In this document: one piece after another, positions 1-6,556 of the stretch
Numbering within the stretch: the stretch's first letter is position 1
Layout of the letters: each line of letters starts with the position of its first letter
Assembly (NCBI GenBank): GCA_031403315.1
Contig: JANNTD010000546.1
Location: forward strand, 1-9,526
DNA: 9,526 bases
Source: DASYDU01 sp031403315
GTDB taxonomy: Bacteria > Planctomycetota > Planctomycetia > Pirellulales > Lacipirellulaceae
Reading direction: 5' to 3'
Translations under genes and position numbers: made by a program
The notes under the pieces: generated by a model
Told to the model about the DNA's origin: nothing
Seen by the model: only the letters and a program-made list of their open reading frames with translations
Databases searched by the model: none

Positions 1-1
1 C

Positions 2-100
2 GCCGTGAGCGCCGGCAAGGGTCCAACACGGTTGGCAGACCAGTTTGAAGCCAAGGAGTCGCACGCCAACGTCGCTCGCAACACGACTAAACGCAATTGA
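2..100 (+). CDS. Possible 3' end of an upstream gene (partial)
   Basis: Frame 2 of the + strand is open from the window edge to a TGA at 98-100 and would give a 32-residue hydrophilic C-terminus ending in NTTKRN. The other two + frames close within the first 50 bases. The codons (GCC, GGC, AAG, CAG, GAG, AAC) resemble those of the real genes here. I see no domain and cannot name a family. The piece is short enough to be open by chance, so this is only a plausible gene tail. Confidence 0.35.
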   Translation, partial: AVSAGKGPTRLADQFEAKESHANVARNTTKRN

Positions 101-159
101 TACATCATTTACCCGCGGCCGCTTTCGCTCGATGCTTGTACTACGTGGGGCAAATTTCA

Positions 160-188
160 TTGACCTGTCGCGCCAATTCAGCAACAAT
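160..188 (+). promoter_or_regulatory. Candidate sigma-70-like promoter for the DUF1559 gene
   Basis: TTGACC at 160-165 matches the -35 consensus at five of six bases. AACAAT at 183-188 matches the -10 consensus at four of six, with a 17-base spacer. Transcription would begin near 195, in an AT-richer patch inside otherwise GC-rich DNA and upstream of both possible starts of the next gene. This rests on consensus matching alone; the -10 lacks its first T. Confidence 0.3.
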
Positions 189-276
189 AATTAGAGTCTC
201 TCAAAGGACGGCTTCGTTGGGTCCGATTTGTGGAGACGCTCATCCGCACTTTTGCAATCTCTCGTCGCAACATGTC

Positions 277-281
277 GGAGG
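277..281 (+). promoter_or_regulatory. Shine-Dalgarno that selects GTG 290 as start
   Basis: GGAGG at 277-281 lies 8 bases before GTG 290. Neither GTG 230 nor ATG 272 in the same frame has a comparable motif at the right distance. This favours translation from 290. Confidence 0.5.
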
Positions 282-289
282 CGGAATCA

Positions 290-1342
290 GTGAACAGGTC
301 ACGTCGCGCATTGTCGTGTGGTTTCACGCTCGTCGAGCTGTTGGTGGTGATCGCGATCATCGGCATCCTGGTGGCGCTATTGTTGCCCGCGGTCCAGGCG
401 GCGCGCGAAGCGGCGCGGCGCGCGCAGTGCGTCAACAATTTGAAACAGATTGGCATCGGTTTTCTGAATCACGAGTCGACGCACAAGATGCTTCCCGGCT
501 CGGGTTGGAATGTGTGGTACCTTGGTGATCCGCTGTGGGGCGCCGGCCGCGAGCAGCCGGGCGGCTGGATGTATCAGATTCTTCCGTTTATTGAAGAGCA
601 ATCGATCTACGATTTGACGGATGATGGAGACAAGCTAAACGTCACCACGCCTCAACGCGATGGTTCGATCAAATTGCAGGAAAGCACGGTGGGAATATAC
701 AACTGCCCGTCGCGCCGACCGGCTAAGACTTTTCCCTACGGTCTATCGAATTCTTGGACTCCAAGAACTGGAGCTCGCGCGTCGGAAGTAGCCCGTGGCG
801 ATTACGCGGCCAACGCAGGCGACGGTGAGGAAGGGATGGCGTTCTGGGTGGAGGAGTCGCAACAGTATGAAGATCGACTCGAATGGCTCGCATACGATTT
901 GAGGAACATGGGAGATCACAAGTGGCCGCCGTTCAATGGCCAAACCGGAATAAATTACACCGGCGCAGAAATCAAAATTCGGCACATCATCGACGGGATG
1001 TCCAAAACCTACATGGTAGGCGAGAAATACTTGCCAGCGGATAAGTATGAGACGAATGGCGCCCCACCGGAAGCTGATGGCGGCGACAATCATAGCTACT
1101 ATCAGGGATTCGATTGGGACGTGAATCGTTGGACAAGCATCAACGATCTTCCTGCACAAGATCGTGTCGGAAAAGAATCGTACGGCGCTTTTGGAAGTGC
1201 TCATCCTGGCGGATTTAACATGGTGTTTTGCGATGGTTCCGTCCAGACGATTGCGTACGACGTCGAGTTCGATGTTCACCGGCGGATGGGGCATCGACTC
1301 GATGAAGGGAAACCGCTCCCCGAACAGATTCCAATCGAATAG
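290..1342 (+). CDS. DUF1559 prepilin-like (H-X9-DG) protein
   Basis: This is a type II/IV pseudopilin-like protein of the large DUF1559 family typical of planctomycetes. It is expected to be cleaved by prepilin peptidase and displayed in the envelope; its exact job is unknown. From GTG 290 it has 350 residues: a basic 11-residue leader, then the class III signal G11-FTLVEL with Glu at +5 (E16), a hydrophobic helix to about residue 35, and the usual AAREAARRAQCVNNLKQIG stretch. Near the C-terminus, H305 is followed by nine residues and then D315-G316, the H-X9-DG signature. The frame also opens earlier at GTG 230 (370 residues), with ATG 272 between. I prefer 290 because of its GGAGG site and because it gives the short leader normal for prepilins. 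An EF-hand lipoprotein gene follows after 85 bases. The family call is firm; the start is less so. Confidence 0.9.
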   Translation: MNRSRRALSCGFTLVELLVVIAIIGILVALLLPAVQAAREAARRAQCVNNLKQIGIGFLNHESTHKMLPGSGWNVWYLGDPLWGAGREQPGGWMYQILPFIEEQSIYDLTDDGDKLNVTTPQRDGSIKLQESTVGIYNCPSRRPAKTFPYGLSNSWTPRTGARASEVARGDYAANAGDGEEGMAFWVEESQQYEDRLEWLAYDLRNMGDHKWPPFNGQTGINYTGAEIKIRHIIDGMSKTYMVGEKYLPADKYETNGAPPEADGGDNHSYYQGFDWDVNRWTSINDLPAQDRVGKESYGAFGSAHPGGFNMVFCDGSVQTIAYDVEFDVHRRMGHRLDEGKPLPEQIPIE

Positions 1343-1427
1343 AGAGACGATGCTGCGGATTCACCGCGTTGGTCACTGATTTCGGTTCGATTGTTGCTTG
1401 CACTACCCAGTTTGCATTGGTCGCGGG

Positions 1428-2066
1428 ATGAGAGTCGCACGAAGTGTCGGTTTGAGGTCCTGCCTGGCTGTGTTGCTGGGCGTTTCTACTGTTTCGTTCG
1501 TCGGCTGCAGCCGCGGTCCGGCGGCAATTCACGTCCCCTACGTGGACGCAGCCGCAGCTAGTCAGCAGGCGCTCGAGTTGTACGACACCAACAGAGACGG
1601 CCAACTCTCTCCTGCTGAGATAGCCGCTTGTCCTGGTATCCTTGGACATTTCGCGATCTATGACACCGACAAGAGCGGCTCGGTGTCGCAGCACGAGATT
1701 GAAATGAGAATCGCCGAGCTCCGGGCTTCGCGGACCGGACTAACCAGCCTTCGCATCCGCGTCCGAATGAACGGCAGGCCGCTCAAGGGAGCCAAGGTCA
1801 AGCTGGTGCCAGAAAAGTACTTGGGCGACGAATTGAAAGTCGCTTGGGGAACCGTAAATGCGCGCGGTTCCGCGTCAATGGACATCAAAGATGAAGACCT
1901 GCCGTCCACGGAGCATGGACTCATTGGCGTGCATTTCGGCACCTACAAAATCGAAGTCACCCACCCAAGCGTCTCAATTCCAGCCAAGTACAATACGCAA
2001 ACCACGCTTGGCTACGAAACGGAGCAAGGCAATCCGATTTGTGTCGTCGACATGAGTAGCCGCTGA
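1428..2066 (+). CDS. EF-hand lipoprotein with carboxypeptidase-regulatory-like domain
   Basis: This is a predicted envelope lipoprotein of 212 residues. It starts with a basic n-region, a hydrophobic stretch (about 12-26) and a lipobox ending FVGC, with C27 as the lipidated residue. Two EF-hand loops follow: D53-E64 (DTNRDGQLSPAE, with canonical ligand spacing) and D79-E90 (DTDKSGSVSQHE), so calcium binding is likely. Residues about 105-212 look like a transthyretin/carboxypeptidase-regulatory beta-sandwich (MNGRPLKGAKVKLVPE) and end with the IPAKYNTQTTLGYE type of motif seen in small planctomycete lipoproteins encoded beside DUF1559 genes. I chose ATG 1428; a TTG at 1398 would add ten residues before the signal peptide. 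No clear ribosome binding site is visible for either. It probably shares a transcript with the DUF1559 gene. Its partner and function are not known. Confidence 0.85.
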   Translation: MRVARSVGLRSCLAVLLGVSTVSFVGCSRGPAAIHVPYVDAAAASQQALELYDTNRDGQLSPAEIAACPGILGHFAIYDTDKSGSVSQHEIEMRIAELRASRTGLTSLRIRVRMNGRPLKGAKVKLVPEKYLGDELKVAWGTVNARGSASMDIKDEDLPSTEHGLIGVHFGTYKIEVTHPSVSIPAKYNTQTTLGYETEQGNPICVVDMSSR

Positions 2067-2087
2067 CTCTCTTTGCCACGACGGCGA

Positions 2088-3908
2088 TCAGTCGGCCGAT
2101 TTTGCCAGCATCGTTCGAGTTGACGAACGTACGAACACGCTCCCGGCCGCCATCATCGCCAGGAACAACGCCCCAGGTTCTGGCACTGCATTGGACGCCG
2201 CAGGCCCTGCACCAACGGCCCCGAAATTGCCCTTCCAAGCCAGGTAGTCGGCCTCGTCGACGACGGCAAAGCTGGCGCCAGTATTATCGCCATTCGCTCG
2301 CAAGTCGGAGGTCGACCCCAGCGTGTTGCGCCAGACGGTGTAGTCGGCCGCGTCGACCGAGCCGTCGAGATTGTTGTCGCCCACTAGCCGCGTGAAGAGT
2401 TGAGGGATCGTGGACAAGTCCAGGCGGTACATCATCTGGTTGTAATCGTAGAGTGGCGTCGGAGTCGGGTTGCCCGAGAAGGTCTCGGCGTACGTGCCTT
2501 CGAAGTAGATGATGCGTCCGCCTTCCTCGTCGAAGAAAGGCTGCTGCTTTGGATTATAGAAGGTGTAGTTCTCGCTGCCGTTGTGGTGCGTGACCACTTT
2601 CACGGCGTTTTCCCAGGGCCCTTCCGGCGTGGGTGCTTCGGCAAACCAGACTTCGCCAAGCAGGCTGTCGCCGAAGAACTCGTTGCCGATCATGATCCAA
2701 CTGTTGCGATAGTCGTTCCAATAGACACTTGCGCGGTGCAAGCGGACATCATCATTGCTCTCAAAATCCTTCAGCCGGAACGGCGACTCATCGCGCTCAA
2801 CGTGCCCGTTCTGGACAAGCTCCTCGAGCATTTCGCTGGTCATCGGATCGGTGTTCTTCTTCCAGCCGTAGACGGGCTTGCCTTGGCCGTCGAGTTCGAG
2901 CGGCGGATTGGCCGCGTTGTACCGCGTGTTTTCTGTGAGCGGCGTGAACGCTTCCCATTGGGAAAGATCGTTGACGTCGTTCCAATTCTTCTTGACGCGA
3001 ATGTTCGGATACGACTGGGCGAAGTAGATGTAGTCCTGGCCGTCGATCGTGTGCTCGAACGCATGTCCGGCGGCCGTGATCGGTGCATCGAGCGCGTAAA
3101 CTTGGTGACGCTGAAAGACATAGTTGTTGAGCGAGTCGTTGAAGCGGGCCAGACCATGTTCGACTTGGGCGCCCAGCGCGTTGTTGGGATCGCGCCGCGA
3201 ATAGTGCGTCAGCATTTTCTCCTGTCCGTTGTTGTCCATGACTGTGAACAGGCCATCGATCCACACCGGCCCCGGTTGCTGCAGCGGCATCATCTGCTTG
3301 GAAGAGCCCGCTGCGTCCACGTAATAGTTCAGATTGACGCCGACCGCCGGATCGAGCCCGCCTTGGCCGGGAAGCTGCGAGGTCGCGCCGGACGTGCGAA
3401 AGTTGCCAAAGCCGACGTCGTACAGCGTATCACCCCAAAACCAATGGATCTGACCGTTGTAGATTGTCGCTTGAACGGAGTCCTGCCCCTTCACATTCGC
3501 GTTCAACAGCGGGTGATCGATCGGTGCACTCTGGCCGAGCAGCACCGTGTCTTGATAGATCCCTTTTCCCGTAACGCGATAGAGCCGCTCGGCCCGTTGA
3601 AGCCGATTGATCGAGACCTGGCCAGTCGCCCCGGGCGTGGTTTGCAGGGGCCAGAAGCTGCTGCCGTAACCGTAGCTGGAAACAGAAAAGAAGACGCTCT
3701 GATTCATCAGTCCCGGTGTATTTATCGCCAGGTTTCCGTTGCTATCCGTGTAGTAGTCCTGGTTGTTGGCGCGAAGTTTCACCAGCGGAACGCCACGACC
3801 GGTTTGCGAATCCCGCACGTGAATGGCGAAATAGTCTTGCGCCTGAGTTGTCACGTCGAACGACAATGACAATATCAAACAACCAAGAGTTGCAAGCAGC
3901 CAGCGCAT
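2088..3908 (-). CDS. Secreted beta-propeller-like protein with dockerin module and PEP-CTERM signal
   Basis: This 606-residue exported protein begins with a signal peptide (about 1-24, cleavage likely after TQA). Residues about 26-102 resemble a carboxypeptidase-regulatory-like beta-sandwich (DSQTGRGVPLVKLR, YTDSNGNL). The body, about 105-500, carries the IHWFWGDT motif (154-161) and repeated Trp/Tyr-rich strands, as in DUF4185 or glycosidase-like five-bladed propellers; carbohydrate binding or cleavage is an inference. Residues 509-563 form a dockerin-type-I-like module (GDNNLDGSVDAADY, then DEADYLAWK). VPEP at 575-578, a hydrophobic stretch and an Arg/Lys-containing tail make a PEP-CTERM sorting signal for an exosortase, which is not encoded here. 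The gene converges on the lipoprotein gene 21 bases away. ATG at 3906-3908 fits the signal peptide, though no Shine-Dalgarno precedes it. Architecture is well supported; enzyme activity is not. Confidence 0.85.
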   Translation of the reverse strand: MRWLLATLGCLILSLSFDVTTQAQDYFAIHVRDSQTGRGVPLVKLRANNQDYYTDSNGNLAINTPGLMNQSVFFSVSSYGYGSSFWPLQTTPGATGQVSINRLQRAERLYRVTGKGIYQDTVLLGQSAPIDHPLLNANVKGQDSVQATIYNGQIHWFWGDTLYDVGFGNFRTSGATSQLPGQGGLDPAVGVNLNYYVDAAGSSKQMMPLQQPGPVWIDGLFTVMDNNGQEKMLTHYSRRDPNNALGAQVEHGLARFNDSLNNYVFQRHQVYALDAPITAAGHAFEHTIDGQDYIYFAQSYPNIRVKKNWNDVNDLSQWEAFTPLTENTRYNAANPPLELDGQGKPVYGWKKNTDPMTSEMLEELVQNGHVERDESPFRLKDFESNDDVRLHRASVYWNDYRNSWIMIGNEFFGDSLLGEVWFAEAPTPEGPWENAVKVVTHHNGSENYTFYNPKQQPFFDEEGGRIIYFEGTYAETFSGNPTPTPLYDYNQMMYRLDLSTIPQLFTRLVGDNNLDGSVDAADYTVWRNTLGSTSDLRANGDNTGASFAVVDEADYLAWKGNFGAVGAGPAASNAVPEPGALFLAMMAAGSVFVRSSTRTMLAKSAD

Positions 3909-4223
3909 GACGAGATTTGCGTGTCGCGGTTTGAATTTTGAGATGACGAACTGGCCGCGGTCTAATCTCCAGGCACTACTGCGAATGACTGCGACGAGCG
4001 CTCACTCCACCACATCAAGAATACAAGAGAATCACCGGCAAATCCAATTGATTCGTGTAGCACATGTCGACTGCGGACGAACGCTACATCCAAGTGGTCG
4101 ATCGCTCAGAGTGTAGAAGGCGCTACTCGCAAACGCATCGTCTCGATGAAAAAGCTACATCAACTTGGGCGCCGCCAGACCCCCTATTCCAGCGATTTTC
4201 TTCGTAGTTGTCTGCAAAACTTC

Positions 4224-4252
4224 TTGACGTTTGGCGCGGTCTCGCTTAAGCT
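4224..4252 (+). promoter_or_regulatory. Candidate promoter of the PEP-CTERM/phosphatase-like gene cluster
   Basis: TTGACG at 4224-4229 matches the -35 consensus at five of six bases. After a 17-base spacer comes TAAGCT at 4247-4252, which matches the -10 consensus only at positions 1, 2 and 6. It would give a leader of roughly 125 bases. Its position ahead of three same-strand genes fits an operon promoter, but the -10 is weak. Confidence 0.35.
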
Positions 4253-4374
4253 GAAAAGTGCTGAACACATGGACGGTTGGTTAGTCTTTCAGCAATCCTA
4301 TTCTTGACTGACATGCGGTGCCGTCGGCGATCTGACGTGACGATGTAATCGCAGCGCAGGCCGACTTCTACTTC

Positions 4375-4381
4375 GGAGGGG
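4375..4381 (+). promoter_or_regulatory. Strong Shine-Dalgarno for the first PEP-CTERM paralog
   Basis: GGAGGGG at 4375-4381, with the GGAGG core at 4375-4379, ends 7 bases before ATG 4387. It is the clearest ribosome binding site in the window, fixes the start of the 287-residue gene and suggests high expression. Confidence 0.7.
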
Positions 4382-4386
4382 TTCTA

Positions 4387-5250
4387 ATGACGATGACCTT
4401 TGAGCAATCTATTTCTAAGCGCAGCGACAATCGACTCGGGTTGGACGGAATGCTTGCGGCCTACTTGGCTGCTGCGGGTGCTGTCGGATCGGTACTGGCG
4501 TCTGAGGCCGAAGCAGTGATTGTCTCTAACAACACACTTCAGCCGTTCGGCATCAACGAGGAAGTCAACATCGACTTCAACAGCGACGGCCAAATCGATT
4601 TCCAAATCGATCACGACCGCGTCAATCTGAGCGGCACCGACCTCGACTATCTTCAGATCGACAAGAACGACGCCTCGAGCGCCGCCAATCCGCTGCCGAT
4701 CGACAACTTTGGTACATTTCCGGTGGGTGCGACGACTGCGAATGAGACGCTCTTTTCATCGCAGTATTTGACGTCCGGTCCGGGAAATGGTTTTTATCCG
4801 TCGGCCCTGACTCAGGGGACGCCGATCGGCCCGGCCTCCGTTTTCGATTTCCAAGAGGGCGATAACTTCGGCGGGTCTGGCAAGTACATTCGCGTGAATC
4901 GACTGATCGACGAGGATGCGGGGCAAATCGACACTGCGGCAGCGCTGCCGGTCTTCAGTCCGCTGCCCGGTTCGCCGAACTTCGTGGGCCTGGGTGGCGC
5001 GGTTCGTTACCTCGGCGTCAAAGTGAATCTAAACAACGCCGGCAATCACTACGGCTGGATTGGCGTCCAGATTACCAACGAAGCCGATGCCACCGGTAAC
5101 GTCGTGGGTTGGGGATACGAATCAGCCACGGACACACCGATTAATGCTGGCGTTCCCGAACCCAGTTCAATCCTGATGGCCGCGATCGGCGGCGTGTTTC
5201 TCGTTGGTGGGCTGTTGACGCGAAAGCTCTTTGGCGGCCGGAGGAGTTAG
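4387..5250 (+). CDS. PEP-CTERM sorting domain protein, tandem paralog A
   Basis: This exported protein of 287 residues has an extended signal peptide: a polar n-region of about 20 residues, then LAAYLAAAGAVGSVLA and cleavage likely after SEAEA (residue 43). The mature part has an Asp-rich core at 60-95 with a DFNSDGQID loop (63-71) that looks like a short calcium-binding motif. It continues with DFQEG (154-158), NRLIDED (171-177) and AVRYLGVKVNL (205-215), and with HYGWIGVQIT (221-230) and an A/G-YES...PINAG strand that recur in planctomycete PEP-CTERM proteins. VPEP at 256-259, a hydrophobic helix and a Lys/Arg tail (RKLFGGRRS) form the sorting signal. The next gene is a paralog with the same blocks in order. 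There is no enzymatic motif; a structural or matrix role is an inference. The start is set by the GGAGGGG site. Confidence 0.85.
   Translation: MTMTFEQSISKRSDNRLGLDGMLAAYLAAAGAVGSVLASEAEAVIVSNNTLQPFGINEEVNIDFNSDGQIDFQIDHDRVNLSGTDLDYLQIDKNDASSAANPLPIDNFGTFPVGATTANETLFSSQYLTSGPGNGFYPSALTQGTPIGPASVFDFQEGDNFGGSGKYIRVNRLIDEDAGQIDTAAALPVFSPLPGSPNFVGLGGAVRYLGVKVNLNNAGNHYGWIGVQITNEADATGNVVGWGYESATDTPINAGVPEPSSILMAAIGGVFLVGGLLTRKLFGGRRS
4564..4671 (+). repeat. Diverged direct repeat, copy 1 (paralog core)
   Basis: This 108-base stretch encodes residues 60-95 of paralog A and matches 5508-5615 in paralog B at 94 of 108 bases by hand count. Nine of the eleven differing codons are synonymous and 34 of 36 residues are identical. 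It marks a gene duplication kept under protein-level constraint. Confidence 0.8.
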
Positions 5251-5253
5251 TTT

Positions 5254-5268
5254 CGGCCGGAACGGCCG
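5254..5268 (+). other. Small GC stem-loop after paralog A
   Basis: CGGCCG (5254-5259), loop GAA and CGGCCG (5263-5268) can form a six-pair hairpin starting three bases after the TAG of paralog A. No run of T follows, so it is a poor intrinsic terminator. It could instead protect the upstream message end or attenuate read-through into paralog B. It may also be chance in GC-rich DNA. Confidence 0.25.
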
Positions 5269-5324
5269 GGACTGATGCGCGGTGGCGCGCGCCGGCATCG
5301 ATTGGTCGCGATCTGCAACCAGGT

Positions 5325-5328
5325 GGAG
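5325..5328 (+). promoter_or_regulatory. Shine-Dalgarno for paralog B
   Basis: GGAG at 5325-5328 in the context AGGTGGAGAAG ends 8 bases before ATG 5337. A second ATG follows at once at 5340. The spacing favours the first. Confidence 0.5.
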
Positions 5329-5336
5329 AAGCCGAG

Positions 5337-6518
5337 ATGATGATAAGCGTGAGGGCAGGGTCGATCGCCAAATTGTCGCCGCGTCTCGACGGCAAATTGG
5401 CGGGTTACTTGGCGGCGACGAGTGCCATTGGGGCAGTTTTGGCGCAGGAAGCGCAGGCAGTCGTCGTCGCCAACTTGGCCGTGCAGCCGTTTGGCGTGAA
5501 CGGCACAGTCAACATCGACTTCAATAGCGATACGCAGATCGATGTTCAAATCGATCACGATCGCGTCAATTTGAGCGGCACCGATCTTGACTATCTCCAA
5601 ATCGACAAGAACGACGTGAGCAGCGAGTCCAACCCGCTCGCGGTGGACGATTTTCTTCCCGATTTGGCTCCTGAGACCTTTCCGCTTAATGGCACCAACC
5701 GAAATAACGATACGGCAGTTCTCAGTTTCACCAACGATTTCGGCGACTCGGGCGGTTATGCCGTCGCACTTAAGGCCGGAGACGTGATCGGCGGCTCATA
5801 CAGTAATCCTACTGGTAGCTATGTCCCGGGCACGATTTGGGACTTTCAAGAGGGAAGCAATTTTTTCGGCACCGGCACCTATATCCGCGCGAATCGATTG
5901 ATCGACGAGGATCACGGCCAAATCGACGCGGCCGCCGGTCGAGCGGTCACTGCTCCATTCGGACCTCAACCGGAATTTCCGGACGTGGACGACTTTACTG
6001 GGCTGGCAGGTGCAGTGCGGTATCTGGGCGTGCGGCTCGATCTGAACGACGCCGCCCAACCCGGTTTCAACGCTAACAACCCGATGACGAATCCCAATTT
6101 TCACCAGCAGCATTGGTACGGTTGGGTTGGAGTTCGGATTACGAGCGATGCCGACACCACAGGCGAAGTGGTTGGTTATGCCTACGAGAACCAAGTCGGC
6201 GTGTCGATCGTGGCCGGCGACGTCGGCACACCCATGGGCGTACCCGGCGACTATAATGGCAACAATATCGTCGACGCGGCCGACTATACAGTGTGGCGCG
6301 ACGGTGGACCGCTGTTGAACGAAGGCGCCAGTCCTGGCATGATCGACGCGGACGACTACGATTTCTGGAAGACTCAGTTTGGCATGATCCCGGGCAGTGG
6401 AGCCGGAGCGGGTGGAGTGGCCGTGCCGGAACCCGGTTCGATGATCATGGCCGCGATCGGCGGTGCGTTGGTGCTCGGTACGTTCGTCGCGCGCAAGTTG
6501 TTCGCCGGCGACAAGTAG
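5337..6518 (+). CDS. PEP-CTERM protein with dockerin-like module, tandem paralog B
   Basis: This is an exported protein of 393 residues. Its signal peptide resembles that of paralog A (LAGYLAATSAIGAVLA, cleavage likely after QEAQA, residue 41). The Asp-rich core (58-93) is nearly identical to paralog A, but its loop reads DFNSDTQID, with Thr in place of Gly. DFQEG (169-173), NRLIDED (186-192), AVRYLGVRLDL (226-236) and YGWVGVRIT (261-269) follow in the same order, with insertions around 107-165 and 240-258. Unlike paralog A, residues about 304-349 form a dockerin-type-I-like module: GDYNGNNIVDAADY, then MIDADDYDFWK. VPEP at 363-366, a hydrophobic helix and the tail RKLFAGDK form the PEP-CTERM signal. 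It lies 86 bases after paralog A and 38 before the phosphatase-like gene, which suggests one operon. The function is unknown; surface display or extracellular assembly is an inference. Confidence 0.85.
   Translation: MMISVRAGSIAKLSPRLDGKLAGYLAATSAIGAVLAQEAQAVVVANLAVQPFGVNGTVNIDFNSDTQIDVQIDHDRVNLSGTDLDYLQIDKNDVSSESNPLAVDDFLPDLAPETFPLNGTNRNNDTAVLSFTNDFGDSGGYAVALKAGDVIGGSYSNPTGSYVPGTIWDFQEGSNFFGTGTYIRANRLIDEDHGQIDAAAGRAVTAPFGPQPEFPDVDDFTGLAGAVRYLGVRLDLNDAAQPGFNANNPMTNPNFHQQHWYGWVGVRITSDADTTGEVVGYAYENQVGVSIVAGDVGTPMGVPGDYNGNNIVDAADYTVWRDGGPLLNEGASPGMIDADDYDFWKTQFGMIPGSGAGAGGVAVPEPGSMIMAAIGGALVLGTFVARKLFAGDK
5508..5615 (+). repeat. Diverged direct repeat, copy 2 (paralog core)
   Basis: This is the counterpart of 4564-4671 and encodes residues 58-93 of paralog B. 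The two non-synonymous changes are Gly to Thr in the Asp-rich loop and Phe to Val shortly after it. Confidence 0.8.
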
Positions 6519-6556
6519 TGATGGCAGGCCTCGTCACCCGGCGCTGCTGAATTCCA

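Larger units (their letters stand above)
3909..4386. other. 478-base intergenic region between divergent genes
   Basis: This region separates two divergently transcribed genes. The half next to the propeller gene (3909-4190) shows no convincing promoter, hairpin or RNA gene; a 69-codon open frame at 3907-4116 has no protein-like character. The half next to the PEP-CTERM gene holds a candidate promoter at 4224-4252 and a ribosome binding site at 4375-4381, which leaves about 120 bases of untranslated leader. I see no riboswitch-like structure in that leader. Confidence 0.6.

Noticed and set aside
97..528. A 143-codon + strand frame ahead of and overlapping the DUF1559 gene
   Set aside because: Its second half is an out-of-frame reading of the prepilin helix region and gives Arg/Gly/Ala-rich sequence; there is no ribosome binding site or domain.
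743..1294. A 183-codon open frame on the - strand inside the DUF1559 gene
   Set aside because: The opposite strand encodes the H-X9-DG end of a clear family member, and this frame shows no protein-like motifs.
2067..2087. Terminator between the convergent lipoprotein and propeller genes
   Set aside because: The 21-base gap has no hairpin followed by a T run on either strand.
2400..3869. A 489-codon open frame on the + strand, opposite the propeller gene
   Set aside because: It lies wholly inside the - strand gene, which has a signal peptide, recognisable domains and a sorting tag. The antisense translation is rich in V, R and I without domain features, as expected for a shadow frame in GC-rich DNA.
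3907..4116. A 69-codon + strand frame in the large intergenic region
   Set aside because: It overlaps the start of the divergent gene by two bases, has no Shine-Dalgarno, and its composition shows no helix, strand or signal pattern.
4231..4246. Possible sigma-54 promoter (TTGGCGCGGTCTCGCT)
   Set aside because: The GG and GC elements are one base too close for the -24/-12 spacing, and the TTGC element is not matched; the sigma-70-like reading is slightly better.
6521..6550. A 9-codon ATG frame between paralog B and the phosphatase-like gene
   Set aside because: It has no ribosome binding site of its own and no sign of being more than chance; it could be a leader peptide only if conserved in relatives.
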